Assembly (NCBI RefSeq): GCF_036785885.1
Contig: NC_092324.1
Location: forward strand, 24,975,001-25,039,000
Source: Coffea arabica
Lineage: Eukaryota > Streptophyta > Magnoliopsida > Gentianales > Rubiaceae
Direction of reading: 5' to 3'
Length of the DNA stretch: 64,000 nt
Shown here: one piece after another, positions 12,334-21,997 of the stretch
How the letters are laid out: each line of letters opens with the position of its first letter
How positions within the stretch are numbered: position 1 is the first letter of the stretch
Translations under genes and position numbers: made by a program
Notes under the pieces: generated by a model
Seen by the model: the letters and a program-made list of their open reading frames with translations, nothing else
Told to the model about the DNA's origin: nothing
Database searches by the model: none

Positions 12334-13742
12334 CAAGGTTTGTAAAATCGGGATTCCACCTAGGATCGATTTTAGTTTCACAGAATCGGATCGTAGGATC
12401 GGATCGTAGGATCGTAAGATCCCACCAAAAGCTCCTAAATTTACTAAATTAATGAAATTGAAATTGATATACCATTTTGTACATCCTAAAAAATATTAAA
12501 TAAATAAGTTACTCATCAATATATAGCATTTTTTACTTACTATCTGACAAGTAATAAAAAGATGAAGAAGTTACAGCCGACAGCATTTCAAGAATGTTTT
12601 GATTGCCAATTGCCAATCACAAAAGATCAATAATATGTTTACAATTTCGAATTAATGAAAAATAGGTACGTAGTTGAAGAATGAAATTTTTAGAAAAGTA
12701 ATATTAATCAAAAAGGTATATATATGAATATAAAAAAGGTTATGCGTGTTAGAAGTGCATATACATAATAGGTGTGAATTGAATGTGTTAACGATCAAAT
12801 ATTGAACATTCATTACAAAAACTTAATAATATATATACATATATATATATATAAAGCTCAAATATTAAACGGGCAGAAAAAGTTCTGGCATTAGATTTCA
12901 TTTCATCATTTAATTCAAGTATTTAATACTTCCTGTGGTTTCACTAATTAAAGTTGCCAAATACAAATTTCAATCATTGAGAAAAAAAAAGGAGCACCAT
13001 CCAACAGAATAGAATTCCTGGTATCATATGATTTCCTACAATGTAAACGAAAAAAGCTTGAGAAAAAGTAAAATTTGTACATTTCCATCCTAATTTCACA
13101 CGCCATTAATTAGTCACCATTGCACTCATGTTTAAACACTTTCAAAGTAGTATGAGTATGAGAGAGGAAGATGATGATTTTGCTGCTCAGCTTTTCACCC
13201 AATGCAGAAGATGAACTTTTTCTGCAATAGCTGTTGGCTGTAGCTTGTGGGTTCCTGGTAGAAGCCGCAGCGATTTGTCTTGTGGGTTCTTGGCAAGAGC
13301 TGTAGCCGAAGCTTGAGGTGGTTTGATGGTTAAAATTAGGGATTTGATTTGGGCAGCGGAGAGGAGAAGAGAAACGTCAAAGCTCTGCTTGAGGAGAAGA
13401 TGAAGTAGGCCCGAAGCTTTTTGACGGAATCTTTTGATTTTGAGGCAAATTTTGTTAAAACATTGCAACTAAGGCCTGCAATTGAGTGTGAACTTACAAG
13501 CCTACCCCAAATGTTGACTTTTACTTGCAAAATGAACCTTGTATTCCACAAATTAGCAAAAATTTGTAGGATCGAAGTAGGATCGTAGGATCGTACGATT
13601 CTATGCGATCCTACCGATCCTATCTCGATCCTATATAGATTCAAGGAATTTGCGATTTTGAGTGCGATCCGGATCGATTTTGCCTTCCCGGATCGTAGGA
13701 TCGTACGATCCTACGATCCGGATCGCGATTTTAACAACCATG
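12334..13742. mobile_element. Non-autonomous hAT-like element with GTCACCGT duplication
   Basis: A 1409-bp insertion sits in the solo LTR, flanked by identical 8-bp GTCACCGT at 12326-12333 and 13743-13750. Imperfect inverted ends begin CAAGGTTTGTAAAATCG on the left and, on the opposite strand at the right, CATGGTTGTTAAAATCG. The 8-bp duplication and CA-initial ends fit the hAT superfamily. The subterminal zones are packed with GGATCGTAGGATCGTA-type repeats. The related LTRs show the uninterrupted site (GTCACCACACTAGTCC at about 31700, and the reverse equivalent near 5830). No transposase frame was seen; a mid-element ORF-free AT-rich core suggests it is non-autonomous. Confidence 0.85.
13688..13721. 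repeat. Perfect 34-bp palindrome near hAT-like right end
   Basis: The sequence reads the same on both strands across 34 bp, centred between 13704 and 13705, with half-site CCGGATCGTAGGATCGT. Similar half-sites occur at 12387-12420 and 13567-13640. Confidence 0.9.
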
Positions 13743-15033
13743 GTCACCGTGGCTAGTCCAACGCTGGCCATGGTCTTTCCCCTCGAGCTTTCGCAAGCCC
13801 AATGCTTGTGAGAGAATTCTAGAAAAGGGCTAGTCCAATGCTAGACCCAATAGGTCGTCCCCTCTCGTTAGTACATACTCGCATGTTTCACTACATTTCA
13901 TACATTTTTCTTAGTTTTTCTAGCATTTGGCATGCTCCTCCAATCCCTTCCCCTTCATTTTAGGTTTTTGCATTCTCATGCTAGTTATAGGGTACATTTG
14001 CTTGAGAGTCCCCTTTAGGTAAGGGAAACAAGCGAGTGTGACTGCAAAATAGCCTTAGCACGCTAGTTCTTCCTTCTAATCAAAGGGAAAATTAAAATCA
14101 TGAAGATAGAAGTCATTCCCGTACCCGACTTGATGCATTCCTCTAGGTCCATGCACCTCCATTTTACCATATCATTTTTTATCTACATTTTCTCACTACT
14201 TATATTTTTCTCACTCCACATACCATGTCCACACACTTCTCTTCTTTCCCTATCACTTTTTATTTTCTACCTCACAAATTGCACCTAATTGTACTTAGAT
14301 GCATTTACTACTATTATACCATATTTTCATCCACTTGCACACAGACACCTTTATTTTCTCAATTGGCACACATGCACTTTTCTTACATTTGCACACATGC
14401 ACTTTTCTTACATTTGCACACTTGCACTTACGTTTGTATTTTTATTGTATTTTATTTTTGCATTCCTCTTACATTTTCACACTTGCATTCATATTTGGAT
14501 CTTCATTTGCATTACCCGTGACCTCTATGAGAGTTTTCCTTATTGGCCATCACAACTCATGTGATTGGGACCAAAAAGCCTCATAAGAGACATTTTAGAT
14601 TTAGGATTGCATTTTTTTCATATCCATTAGTCACATCCAACATGCAACACATATTTTGGGTAGAAGAATTAAGAAAAGAAGGGCTAAGTCACGCAACTAG
14701 CTTTGGCTAGGGTAAGGGAGTGCCTTGGGTTTTGCCTTTGCCTTCTCCCTTATCAAATGTGACTCCCGATCCCTTTCTTTGGTTACGTAGACCTAAAAGT
14801 TCTTTAAAAAGGGTTTGTTTGCTTTTCTTTCCAAAAATCATTTTTGGGTGACTTGGTACACCCTAACTCTATACCAAGTGGAGATTCCATTTTCCATTCA
14901 AAAACCCTTTTGAACTTTGTTTGGCCAAACCGTCGCATTTCACAATCCCACGGCCTTTTATTTTCATTTTCACACACGTTCACATACATATCCCACACAC
15001 TACTTTCACATACTCAAAAAGTGGGGCGCGACA

Positions 15034-15147
15034 ATGCATATATATCAAAAACGAATTCACGAGACAAAAAATATATGTATGTTTATACATAAATTATTAA
15101 ATCCAAATTATTTCCCAATAATCAACCATATGAGTTCTGATACCACT
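15034..15147 (-). mobile_element. Copia leader with tRNA-iMet primer site
   Basis: On the minus strand TGGTATCAGAACTCATAT (15145-15128) starts two bases after the LTR end. TGGTATCAGA is the standard primer site complementary to initiator tRNA-Met used by most plant Copia elements. The leader is cut at 15038 by the Ogre-type solo LTR and resumes at 9259. Confidence 0.8.
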
Positions 15148-15685
15148 TGTTAGGGTGGTTATCTAAATTTAACCTTAGGTGAAAACTATCACCTATTAAA
15201 CCCAAAATCTATATGGAAATTATTAAGAAATAAATTAATAGTAAAATAGCGGAAGCGTACCTAGATTCATATTGACAAACTGATATTTGAATTTCCAAAG
15301 ATATTGAGGTGGCCTTCCAGGTCAACAGGTATTTGTCAAACCTTGAGAGAACCCTTTAGTATCTCTCTAGTATCTTTCCTGACGAACGGGATATCAGAGA
15401 AGAACTATTTTTGTGGTACTAAAAATACGACAAATAGAATGATACCTGTGACCTGGGGACCATAACTCTATTTATAGGTAATATTCTTGTTACCCTTTGA
15501 AATCTTATTTCAGCCCATCATAAAAATAGGAGCCCTTAAGTCTCTACATATTAAAGGCACACATCCTATTAGATACATTAAGTCCAAACCATATTTGATC
15601 ACTTTAATTGGACTTAACCTTATTTGACAGTTTGCATTACATAATTATTCGCATATAAATCCAATGTTGGATTAAGGATCCAACA
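15148..15685 (-). mobile_element. Copia LTR (5' LTR)
   Basis: This is a 538-bp LTR. On the minus strand it starts TGTTGGATCC and ends CACCCTAACA, with TGTT...AACA ends, and the primer site follows directly. It abuts the interrupted NLR coding sequence at 15686. Five bases there (TATAC) would be one half of the target duplication, but the other half and the partner LTR are not in the window. A TATA box and a short transcribed part fit a Copia promoter LTR. Confidence 0.85.
15470..15476 (-). promoter_or_regulatory. TATA box of Copia LTR
   Basis: The minus strand reads CCTATAAATAGAG in the middle of the LTR, the usual place for the retroelement promoter. Confidence 0.6.
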
Positions 15686-17334
15686 TATACTTGGTGGGAT
15701 CTTGAGCAAATATGACTCCTTGGATGAATGGAAAATGGTGAATAAGGACATCGACTCTTATCTGACAAGAGAAGGCCTGCAGGAAAACAAAGGGATAATG
15801 CAGATTCTTTCTTTGAGTTATGATGTCCTTCCATACCATTTGAAGCCTTGTTTTCTTTATTTTGGCCATTTTGCAGAGGATCTACAAGTTGAGGCAATGT
15901 ACTTGTATTGCTGCTGGATAGCCGAAGGAATGGTTGGGGGTCAAGGAGAAGAGACGTTAGTGGAAGTGGCAGAATAGTATTTGACTGAGCTGGTTAGTAG
16001 GTCTATGGTTCAAGTAGAAGTGACTGAGTTTCCCACAACAACAACAATCCGGTACAATTCTTGCTGGCTTCATGGTCATATGAGAGAACTATGTTTGATG
16101 AAATGTATAGAAGAAGATTTTCTTAAGGTTGTGGATTTTCAAGACAAATCTGGAGAAGTAAAATTCTGGGATCCTCATCCAATAATTGGCAGTAATGATA
16201 CATATAGATTGGCTATCCATACAGACAGAGACGTTGATGGTGATGCTATTGTTACACAAGAAATATCTGAACAACAACTACGCTCCTTCATATCCATTAA
16301 TCTCGGACAAGGTGAAAATTGGTCTGCAGAAATTGCATGGTCCCCAAAAATATTTAACAAGTTTAAGTACCTTCATGTTCTAGATTTTCAATTCTACAGT
16401 TTTGGGGACAACAAGATATTAGAAGTTATCGAGGAGCTGATCCATCTGAGGTTTCTAAGCTTTTGCAACTCTAATATGGATGAGTTGACATTGGGAATAT
16501 TCAATTTGCCCTTCTTACAAAGCCTAGATCTACGGCTGGATTATTGGAACGTCCCCACCAAAGTGCCAAATCAGAATGTCAAGTGGAAAGCTAAAAGACT
16601 GAGAAACATCTTCTTTGAGAATACCGATGCAAGGCTAGTTGATCAAGGGAAATTCAGATTACTTGGTTTAGATCAGCTGGAGAGACTATCTAATTTTTGC
16701 AGTGAAACAATGGAAGTAAGAGATCTCTGCAAGTTGGTTACCCTTCATTACTTCTCTGCCACGATTTTTGGTAATGAAAGCCTTTCTTTAGTCCTCAGTT
16801 GCATTGAAGAGAATTGGCCCCGTATTAGACATGTGGAGATTCATATCAAGAATTGTCATTTTACCAGCTTGCAAAATGAAAATGGGGCTTCCAATCTTTT
16901 AAGGAAGGTTTTCATGTCCCGCAACCTACATGGCTTGTCAATCGAAGGAGGCCTAGGTAGAGGACTAGCCAATTTGGGATCAGAATTGGCAATAAAGCTG
17001 CATTGGCTGGAATTGATTCGATCTGAGATGGTAGAAGACCCCTTGGAAATGTTGGAGAAGCTTCCCAACCTAAGAAAGCTTCGATTGGTTGGAGCTTTTG
17101 TTGGGAAAGAAATGGTTTGTCATGCAATGGGCTTTCCCAATCTCAAACATCTTGTGCTCCAAGGATTGCACAACTTAGAGAAGTTGAGGGTTGATGAAGG
17201 AGCCATGTGCAATCTCTCTAGACTTCACAATTCACATTGAGGATTGCAAAAGGTTGGTGAAATTTCCCGATAGTTTGAGATTCTGTCGTCCTCTCATGGA
17301 GCTAAACATTGTCGGCATGCCAAAAAGAATTTAG
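15686..17334 (+). pseudogene. CC-NB-LRR (NLR) disease resistance protein, 3' fragment, broken
   Basis: An intracellular immune receptor fragment. What remains begins near the end of the NB-ARC domain (LGGILSKYDSLDEW), passes the RNBS-D-like block CFLYFGHFAED, a winged-helix/MHD region and leucine-rich repeats (ELIHLRFLSFCNSN, LPNLRKLRL, FPNLKHLVL), and ends MPKRI. Three breaks are visible. The P-loop half is absent because a Copia LTR adjoins at 15685. An in-frame TAG lies at 15975-15977 between VEVAE and YLTELVSRSMVQV. A frameshift lies near 17221, after which the natural C-terminus (IEDCKRLVKFPDSLRF) continues to TAG at 17334. The MHD site reads LHGHMREL, with Gly where Asp is normal. The family match is to RPP13/R1-like CNLs. 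It cannot encode a working receptor. Confidence 0.9.
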
Positions 17335-18312
17335 TGATAGCATGCAGAAGGTCAATGGTCTTGGCAAATCCATTTTAGTGGATTAGACTAATAAAAAGCC
17401 AATAAGTTGATTTTATATGGTAATAAGGTATTGATATTTCTGCTAAACAATAAGGTAAAAAGGGTACTGGGATGCCTATTTCAAATAGAGCCGACAGAAG
17501 TGTATTATTTATTTCAATGAAAATGTGTACTGAACTTTGTACAGGGTGTTCATTTTCTTTTACATTTAAAATTAATCTTTTATACACTAATAATTTAAAT
17601 TTTAAACTTTTATCATTAGATACATGATAAATAATTTAAATTTAAATTTAAATTTCACATTTTACATATGTATCATGCATTTGGAATGGATCAAAGACAC
17701 TCCATCAAGACTTTGACTAACCCACTTCCATGTGACTCCCACTTCTCGTTGGATGATGATCTAAGAAAAAAATTTGCATAAAAGAAGTGCTACATGATGC
17801 TGAAAGCGTAGAGAGTTAGCACAAATTTTAACACAAAGTCACCTTGCAAACACCACAAGTTTAGCATAAATTGTTCAGAATTAAAGCCTGGCTGCAGTTT
17901 TAGTTCGCAATCCCAATCCGAGAGCCCCATCAATATATTCAGATTATTTCTCAAGATCTATGGATTTTACAAAACTTTAAAATAGAAATAGAATATGATT
18001 TTATTTCATAGCATCTACATTCGAAACTTTGATTTCTTCCTGCATCTTACATGAACCAAAAGAACACGTAACAACAGACAGAATTTTACTTTACCAGTAT
18101 TATATTAGATGAGATGATATACAGGCAAGAGAAACAGGGAAAGAGATGTAACAATAGAAAGTAATCCGGCATTGGTGTTGTGGCCATTAGGAGGGCTTTT
18201 AAGACTCTCTTGGGGTGCTTGTTTGGGGATCAAATTCCCTTGTTAATATCTGTCTTAGTGCACTCGTCTAGTTTAGAGGTGGTTTAATTCCCTCTAAGTT
18301 TTCAATGGTTCC

Positions 18313-18560
18313 GTTGAATCTGTCATTTTTCTCCATAGTATAAGTATAGATATAAGTGTAAAATGTTAATATTTTGGTGAAAAAAATGAAAAGACAATCA
18401 ATCGAAACCCACTAAACTTATATGAAAATATTAGAGGTTGAATCTGTCATCTTTTCTCATAGTACAAGTGTAGATGTAAGTGTAGAATATTGACATTTAG
18501 AAAAAAAACGAGAAAAGACAGTCAATCGAACCCACTAAACTTATGTAAAAATATTAGAGG
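18313..18560. repeat. Diverged tandem duplication, about 120-bp unit
   Basis: Two adjacent copies share TTGAATCTGTCAT, AGTATAAGT/AGTACAAGT, GAAAAGACA(A/G)TCAATCGAA and CCCACTAAACTTAT, ending ATATTAGAGGTTGA. Copy one runs about 18313-18434 and copy two about 18435-18560. Confidence 0.8.
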
Positions 18561-18643
18561 TTGAGTAGTAAAGAGTAATGTTCCCTTTTAGAGCAAATTG
18601 TTTTGGCAAGAAAATTATCGTTCTCAACACATCACCAGTTTTT

Positions 18644-18727
18644 AGCTTTGCTTCACAAGAGCAATCAATTAATTCCGCCTTTTGCTTTGCCTTTTTCTTT
18701 GCATCACAAGAGCGATCAATTAATTCC
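18644..18727. repeat. Direct repeat, 51-bp spacing
   Basis: CACAAGAGCAATCAATTAA at 18654 recurs as CACAAGAGCGATCAATTAA at 18705, each followed by TTCC and preceded by a CTTTGC phrase. Confidence 0.8.
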
Positions 18728-18759
18728 ATCCTTCTATATTAGGTTAAAGAAAATTGCCT

Positions 18760-18905
18760 TGCTTGGATTGCTTGTTTCCGTCGGAAAATATTATCGTTTT
18801 CCGTGATCACATTTTCCTATCACCTTTTTTCCTCACATATATCAAATCGCTACAGTAATTTTTCCATGAAAAATGACGGAAAATGCAATCCAAACACAAC
18901 CTAAG
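18760..18905. mobile_element. MITE-like inverted-repeat element
   Basis: The left end carries GCTTGGATTGC and GTTTCCGTCGGAAAA. The right end, read on the opposite strand, carries GTTTGGATTGCATTTTCCGT. The ends are imperfect inverted repeats about 145 bp apart with no coding capacity. A target duplication is not clear, so the superfamily is left open. Confidence 0.45.
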
Positions 18906-19418
18906 TAACTTCGAAAAAGTGGACGGCCTAAAATCTGCTTTGATGATGAGAGCGCACACGCATTTAAGAGGAGGAGGCAAATTTTATTATGATTATTAAG
19001 CAACTTATAAAACATCCCAAAGTTATTGACCATGGCAAAGGTTGTCCTCGCAGGCTCCCCGAGGCCAAAGGGTACTGGTTCGTTCACAAGGGGTAAAAAC
19101 GACACTCTCTTTGAGCGTTTAACAAAGAGAATTAGAGGATAGAGACCACATAATTAAGCAGGCCCCAAGTATAAAGTAATATGGGTCCCACACCTTGACA
19201 TTTGGAGACAAAATGCCAAAGTCATGAGCTAGCCGTTATGACTTAAGCCCACACTTTTCCACCAAAGAAAAAAAAAACGTCAGAGTCTCAAATACTGAGA
19301 ATTGGATTAATGAATAATGACAATGATTGAAGAAAAAGGGTAGAGAATTAAAGCCCTTTGTTTCTGCCCCAGAATTCGTCCCAAAAATTTTTCCTTTTTT
19401 GTTTTGAAGAATAAAAAA

Positions 19419-20294
19419 ATGGCTGATTTCTCATTCCTTTCTGATAGTGATAATGAGAAAGCGGTGGATGAGTTACTCTCTGAAACAATGGATGAAGCCG
19501 TTCTTGAACAGATTTCAGCCATAAATTGCTCTGGATTCACTGATTCAAACCTTCCTGCTCACTTGGAAACCCGGTTTCAAAAGCTCAAATCTTTCCCATC
19601 GGCAAATTCAAAGCCTAATAAGTATTCACCTCACTGCCACTCTGCTTCCGCGTCAGTCTTCAAGAACTCAAAAAATGATGAAGATTCAGTTGAGGAAAAG
19701 GATTTCAAGGAGAATATAAATTCAGGGTTTGGTTCAATCCCATCAAAATCATTGAGTTTTTCTAACAAAGATGAGATTTTTCAGGATTCTAAGAAAAACC
19801 CTGACTGGAGAAAGGGTTTAAAGGCAAAGTCAGAAACCGAATTTTTATCAGCTACTTCGGATTCATTTGATTTTTCTGCTGAAAATGAGTTTTTTCCCTC
19901 TTCCAAGAAAATCCCGTCTGGGAAAAATAGGAAGGAATTGAAATCTCCTTCAGGGTCTTCTCCACTGCCCTCTGATTCTTCAAGTGAGGCATTGTCTCCG
20001 CCTCAGAAAAGTGGCTGTTTGTGGTGTTCTCCCAGGAAGTCTTCCTGCAAAAAGAATAAGGAGAACAGGGTTTTAAATGTAAGCCTTGATTGGGGGAAGA
20101 ATGATGAGGTTTTAACAGATTTGAATACTTTCTCAGGAAAAAACCAGCAGAAATTGCTTAAGAAAGCTATGAAGGAAGAGGAGGAAATCAGTAAAGAGGC
20201 CGAGAAAATTGTTAAGTGGGCAAAGCAAGCCTCTGCCAGGATGGAGATTTCCTGCATTGAAGATGATCTCAGTGACAATGAGAGTTTCCAATGA
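19419..20294 (+). CDS. Conserved-looking plant protein of unknown function, Ser-rich with C-terminal coiled coil
   Basis: A single uninterrupted frame of 291 residues starts at ATG 19419, in context AAAAAAATGGC, and ends at TGA 20294. The N-terminus (MADFSFLSDSDNEKAVDELL) is acidic. It is followed by NCSGFTDSNLPAHLETRFQKL. A long serine/lysine-rich middle is probably disordered. A cysteine motif GCLWCSPRK lies near residue 198, followed by a basic KKNKENR run that could act in nuclear localisation. A helix rich in Glu and Lys (about 245-280, KKAMKEEEEISKEAEKIVKWAKQAS) should form a coiled coil. No enzyme motif, signal peptide or membrane segment is seen. I do not recognise the family by name and assign no function. 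Length, clean frame and codon quality argue for a real gene; it is the only intact host gene found. Confidence 0.8.
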   Translation: MADFSFLSDSDNEKAVDELLSETMDEAVLEQISAINCSGFTDSNLPAHLETRFQKLKSFPSANSKPNKYSPHCHSASASVFKNSKNDEDSVEEKDFKENINSGFGSIPSKSLSFSNKDEIFQDSKKNPDWRKGLKAKSETEFLSATSDSFDFSAENEFFPSSKKIPSGKNRKELKSPSGSSPLPSDSSSEALSPPQKSGCLWCSPRKSSCKKNKENRVLNVSLDWGKNDEVLTDLNTFSGKNQQKLLKKAMKEEEEISKEAEKIVKWAKQASARMEISCIEDDLSDNESFQ

Positions 20295-20823
20295 TGAAGG
20301 TGTTCTTGATGGCCAGTTTACACTCCGTTATGGTATAAAATTTCTTTTCTTCTGCCGATATTCTTTGAAGTGTTATTGTGGTTATTGCCAATTGTGTAAG
20401 CGTAGTGCGTGAAGTGTTAAGATTGGCTGAATGTGGACTGATATAGAGTAAAAATACAGAAATATATACACTATTTGAATGGGAAAACGTCAAAGGTTTA
20501 TAACAGTTAGAAATAATGGCTTTGGAATCTCTGTTGTGGTGAATGTTTTTGTTTAGTATTTTGTAAGTTTGTAGAACTTGTTCATATTTCCTCGTGTGCT
20601 TGATGTTTTCAGTTGTTGAACAAACCTGTGTCATGGAACTAATGTGATATTCGAGTGTTGCTGATAGATTTAAATTGAGTTAATATAACTGATCAGATAG
20701 TGAAAGCAAGATATAGAAGAAAGGAAGGAAGTGCTACAAATATGATTGATTCGCAGAGCTTATCAGCATTTTTCCAGAATTGTAAAAGATATAGTGGCAT
20801 CCACATTTTTCCTTGTCTGGAAT

Positions 20824-21062
20824 TCATGTCTACTAAGTATCTCTGCGTGAGGATATTCTGTCATGGAATGCAAGAGTAATTGGAGAAGTCTATCCTAATC
20901 GATTAGGTTTTCCTTGAAATTTTCTTTTAAACCTGTCATTTAGTTCATGTCCACCAAGTATATCTGCATCAGGATATTGTATCATGAAATGCAAGAGTAA
21001 TTTGGAGAAGTCTATCCTCATTGATTGAGTTTTCCTTGAAACTTTCTTTAAACATTTCATTT
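20824..21062. repeat. Tandem duplication, about 122-bp unit
   Basis: Two consecutive copies share TTCATGTC(T/C)AC(T/C)AAGTAT, AGGATATT, TGCAAGAGTAATT, GGAGAAGTCTATCCT and GTTTTCCTTGAAA. They differ at scattered positions, so the duplication is not recent. Confidence 0.85.
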
Positions 21063-21617
21063 AATCTTTGAAAAAAGGTTGCCGCTGATGTACAATATTG
21101 CATAAACATGACTAGATAACCATGTGCCTTGAGGATGCTATAAACCTCAGACGAGGTAAGTCGAGGTGATGATGGTGACGAGGATGCATTAAGTGGTTGT
21201 ACCAGTATTCCAAGAAGAAAATTTGGGCTTTACATTAATGTGATACAATGCCCTTGAATAGGTTGGCCGGGAAGTGGGCATGAGCAACAACTAACATTCA
21301 TTAATCCCAAGAAGAATAAATAGGAAATGCTTTATGGGTTTGAACAGCATGGAGGATGAATCCAGTGATAAACATTTAGTTTCTAAGAATTACGTGTTAG
21401 ATAAATTTGCTTACCTGTTTAAGAAATGAAACAAAGCAAAAAGAACAGAGCTCTATAGACAACACTCATAAGAAATGACTAGATCTGGTTGTTAGGGAAA
21501 GAAACATAGGAAACAAAGATGACGTGACATAACTAGAACAAAGGGGAAGGAGCTGATTATATCTTTAAAGTTAAGGTGTAAAGCAGGTACAGTTCTGTGA
21601 GTGGAAAGCCTAATTAA

Positions 21618-21997
21618 TTTTTGTTGAATATATTGAGAGCACATGTTGTTTATTCAGTTATTCATCGAGTTTAGTCAAGTTTATGTCTCAGTTTGAAATA
21701 GCGGTTGCACCTCTCCAATGATGGACGATGTCCACATTTTATCTCAAACTGTTTCAGACTGATTAGCAGTAGTGTCCTACTACTTTACTGATCACTTTCA
21801 AACTGTTCTACTATTTTTTGTTGAATATATTGAGAGCACATGTTGTTTATTCAGTTATTCATCGAGTTCAGTCAAGTTTATGTCTCAGTTTGAAATAGCA
21901 GTTGTACCTCTCCGAAGATGGACAATGTCTACATTTTATCTCAAACTGTTTCATACTGATTAGCAGTAGTGTCCTACTACTTTACTGATCACTTTCA
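21618..21997. repeat. Tandem duplication, 197-bp unit
   Basis: Copies begin TTGTTGAATATATTGAGAGC at 21621 and 21818 and run to TACTGATCACTTTCA (ending 21800 and 21997). They are nearly identical, with a few substitutions, several of them C/T or A/G. Confidence 0.9.

Larger units (their letters stand above)
9260..15033 (+). mobile_element. Ogre-type solo LTR with ATGCA target duplication
   Basis: The LTR starts TGTAGACATCAAAATTTGGC and ends GTGGGGCGCGACA (TG...CA). It is flanked by identical 5-bp ATGCA at 9255-9259 and 15034-15038. No primer site follows and no polypurine tract precedes it, so this is a solo LTR formed by LTR-LTR recombination. It is 5774 bp long; without the hAT-like insertion and its duplicated 8 bp it is about 4357 bp. 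The body aligns with the inverted LTR at 4577-8855 and the LTR at 29137-36818. A short near-perfect duplication of GCACACATGCACTTTTCTTA lies near 14365-14417. Confidence 0.9.
17335..19418. other. Intergenic, duplicated AT-rich DNA
   Basis: No gene is supported here. It holds the local duplications and the MITE-like repeat listed separately; the 80 bp before 19419 should include the promoter of the following gene, but no clear TATA element stands out. Confidence 0.5.
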
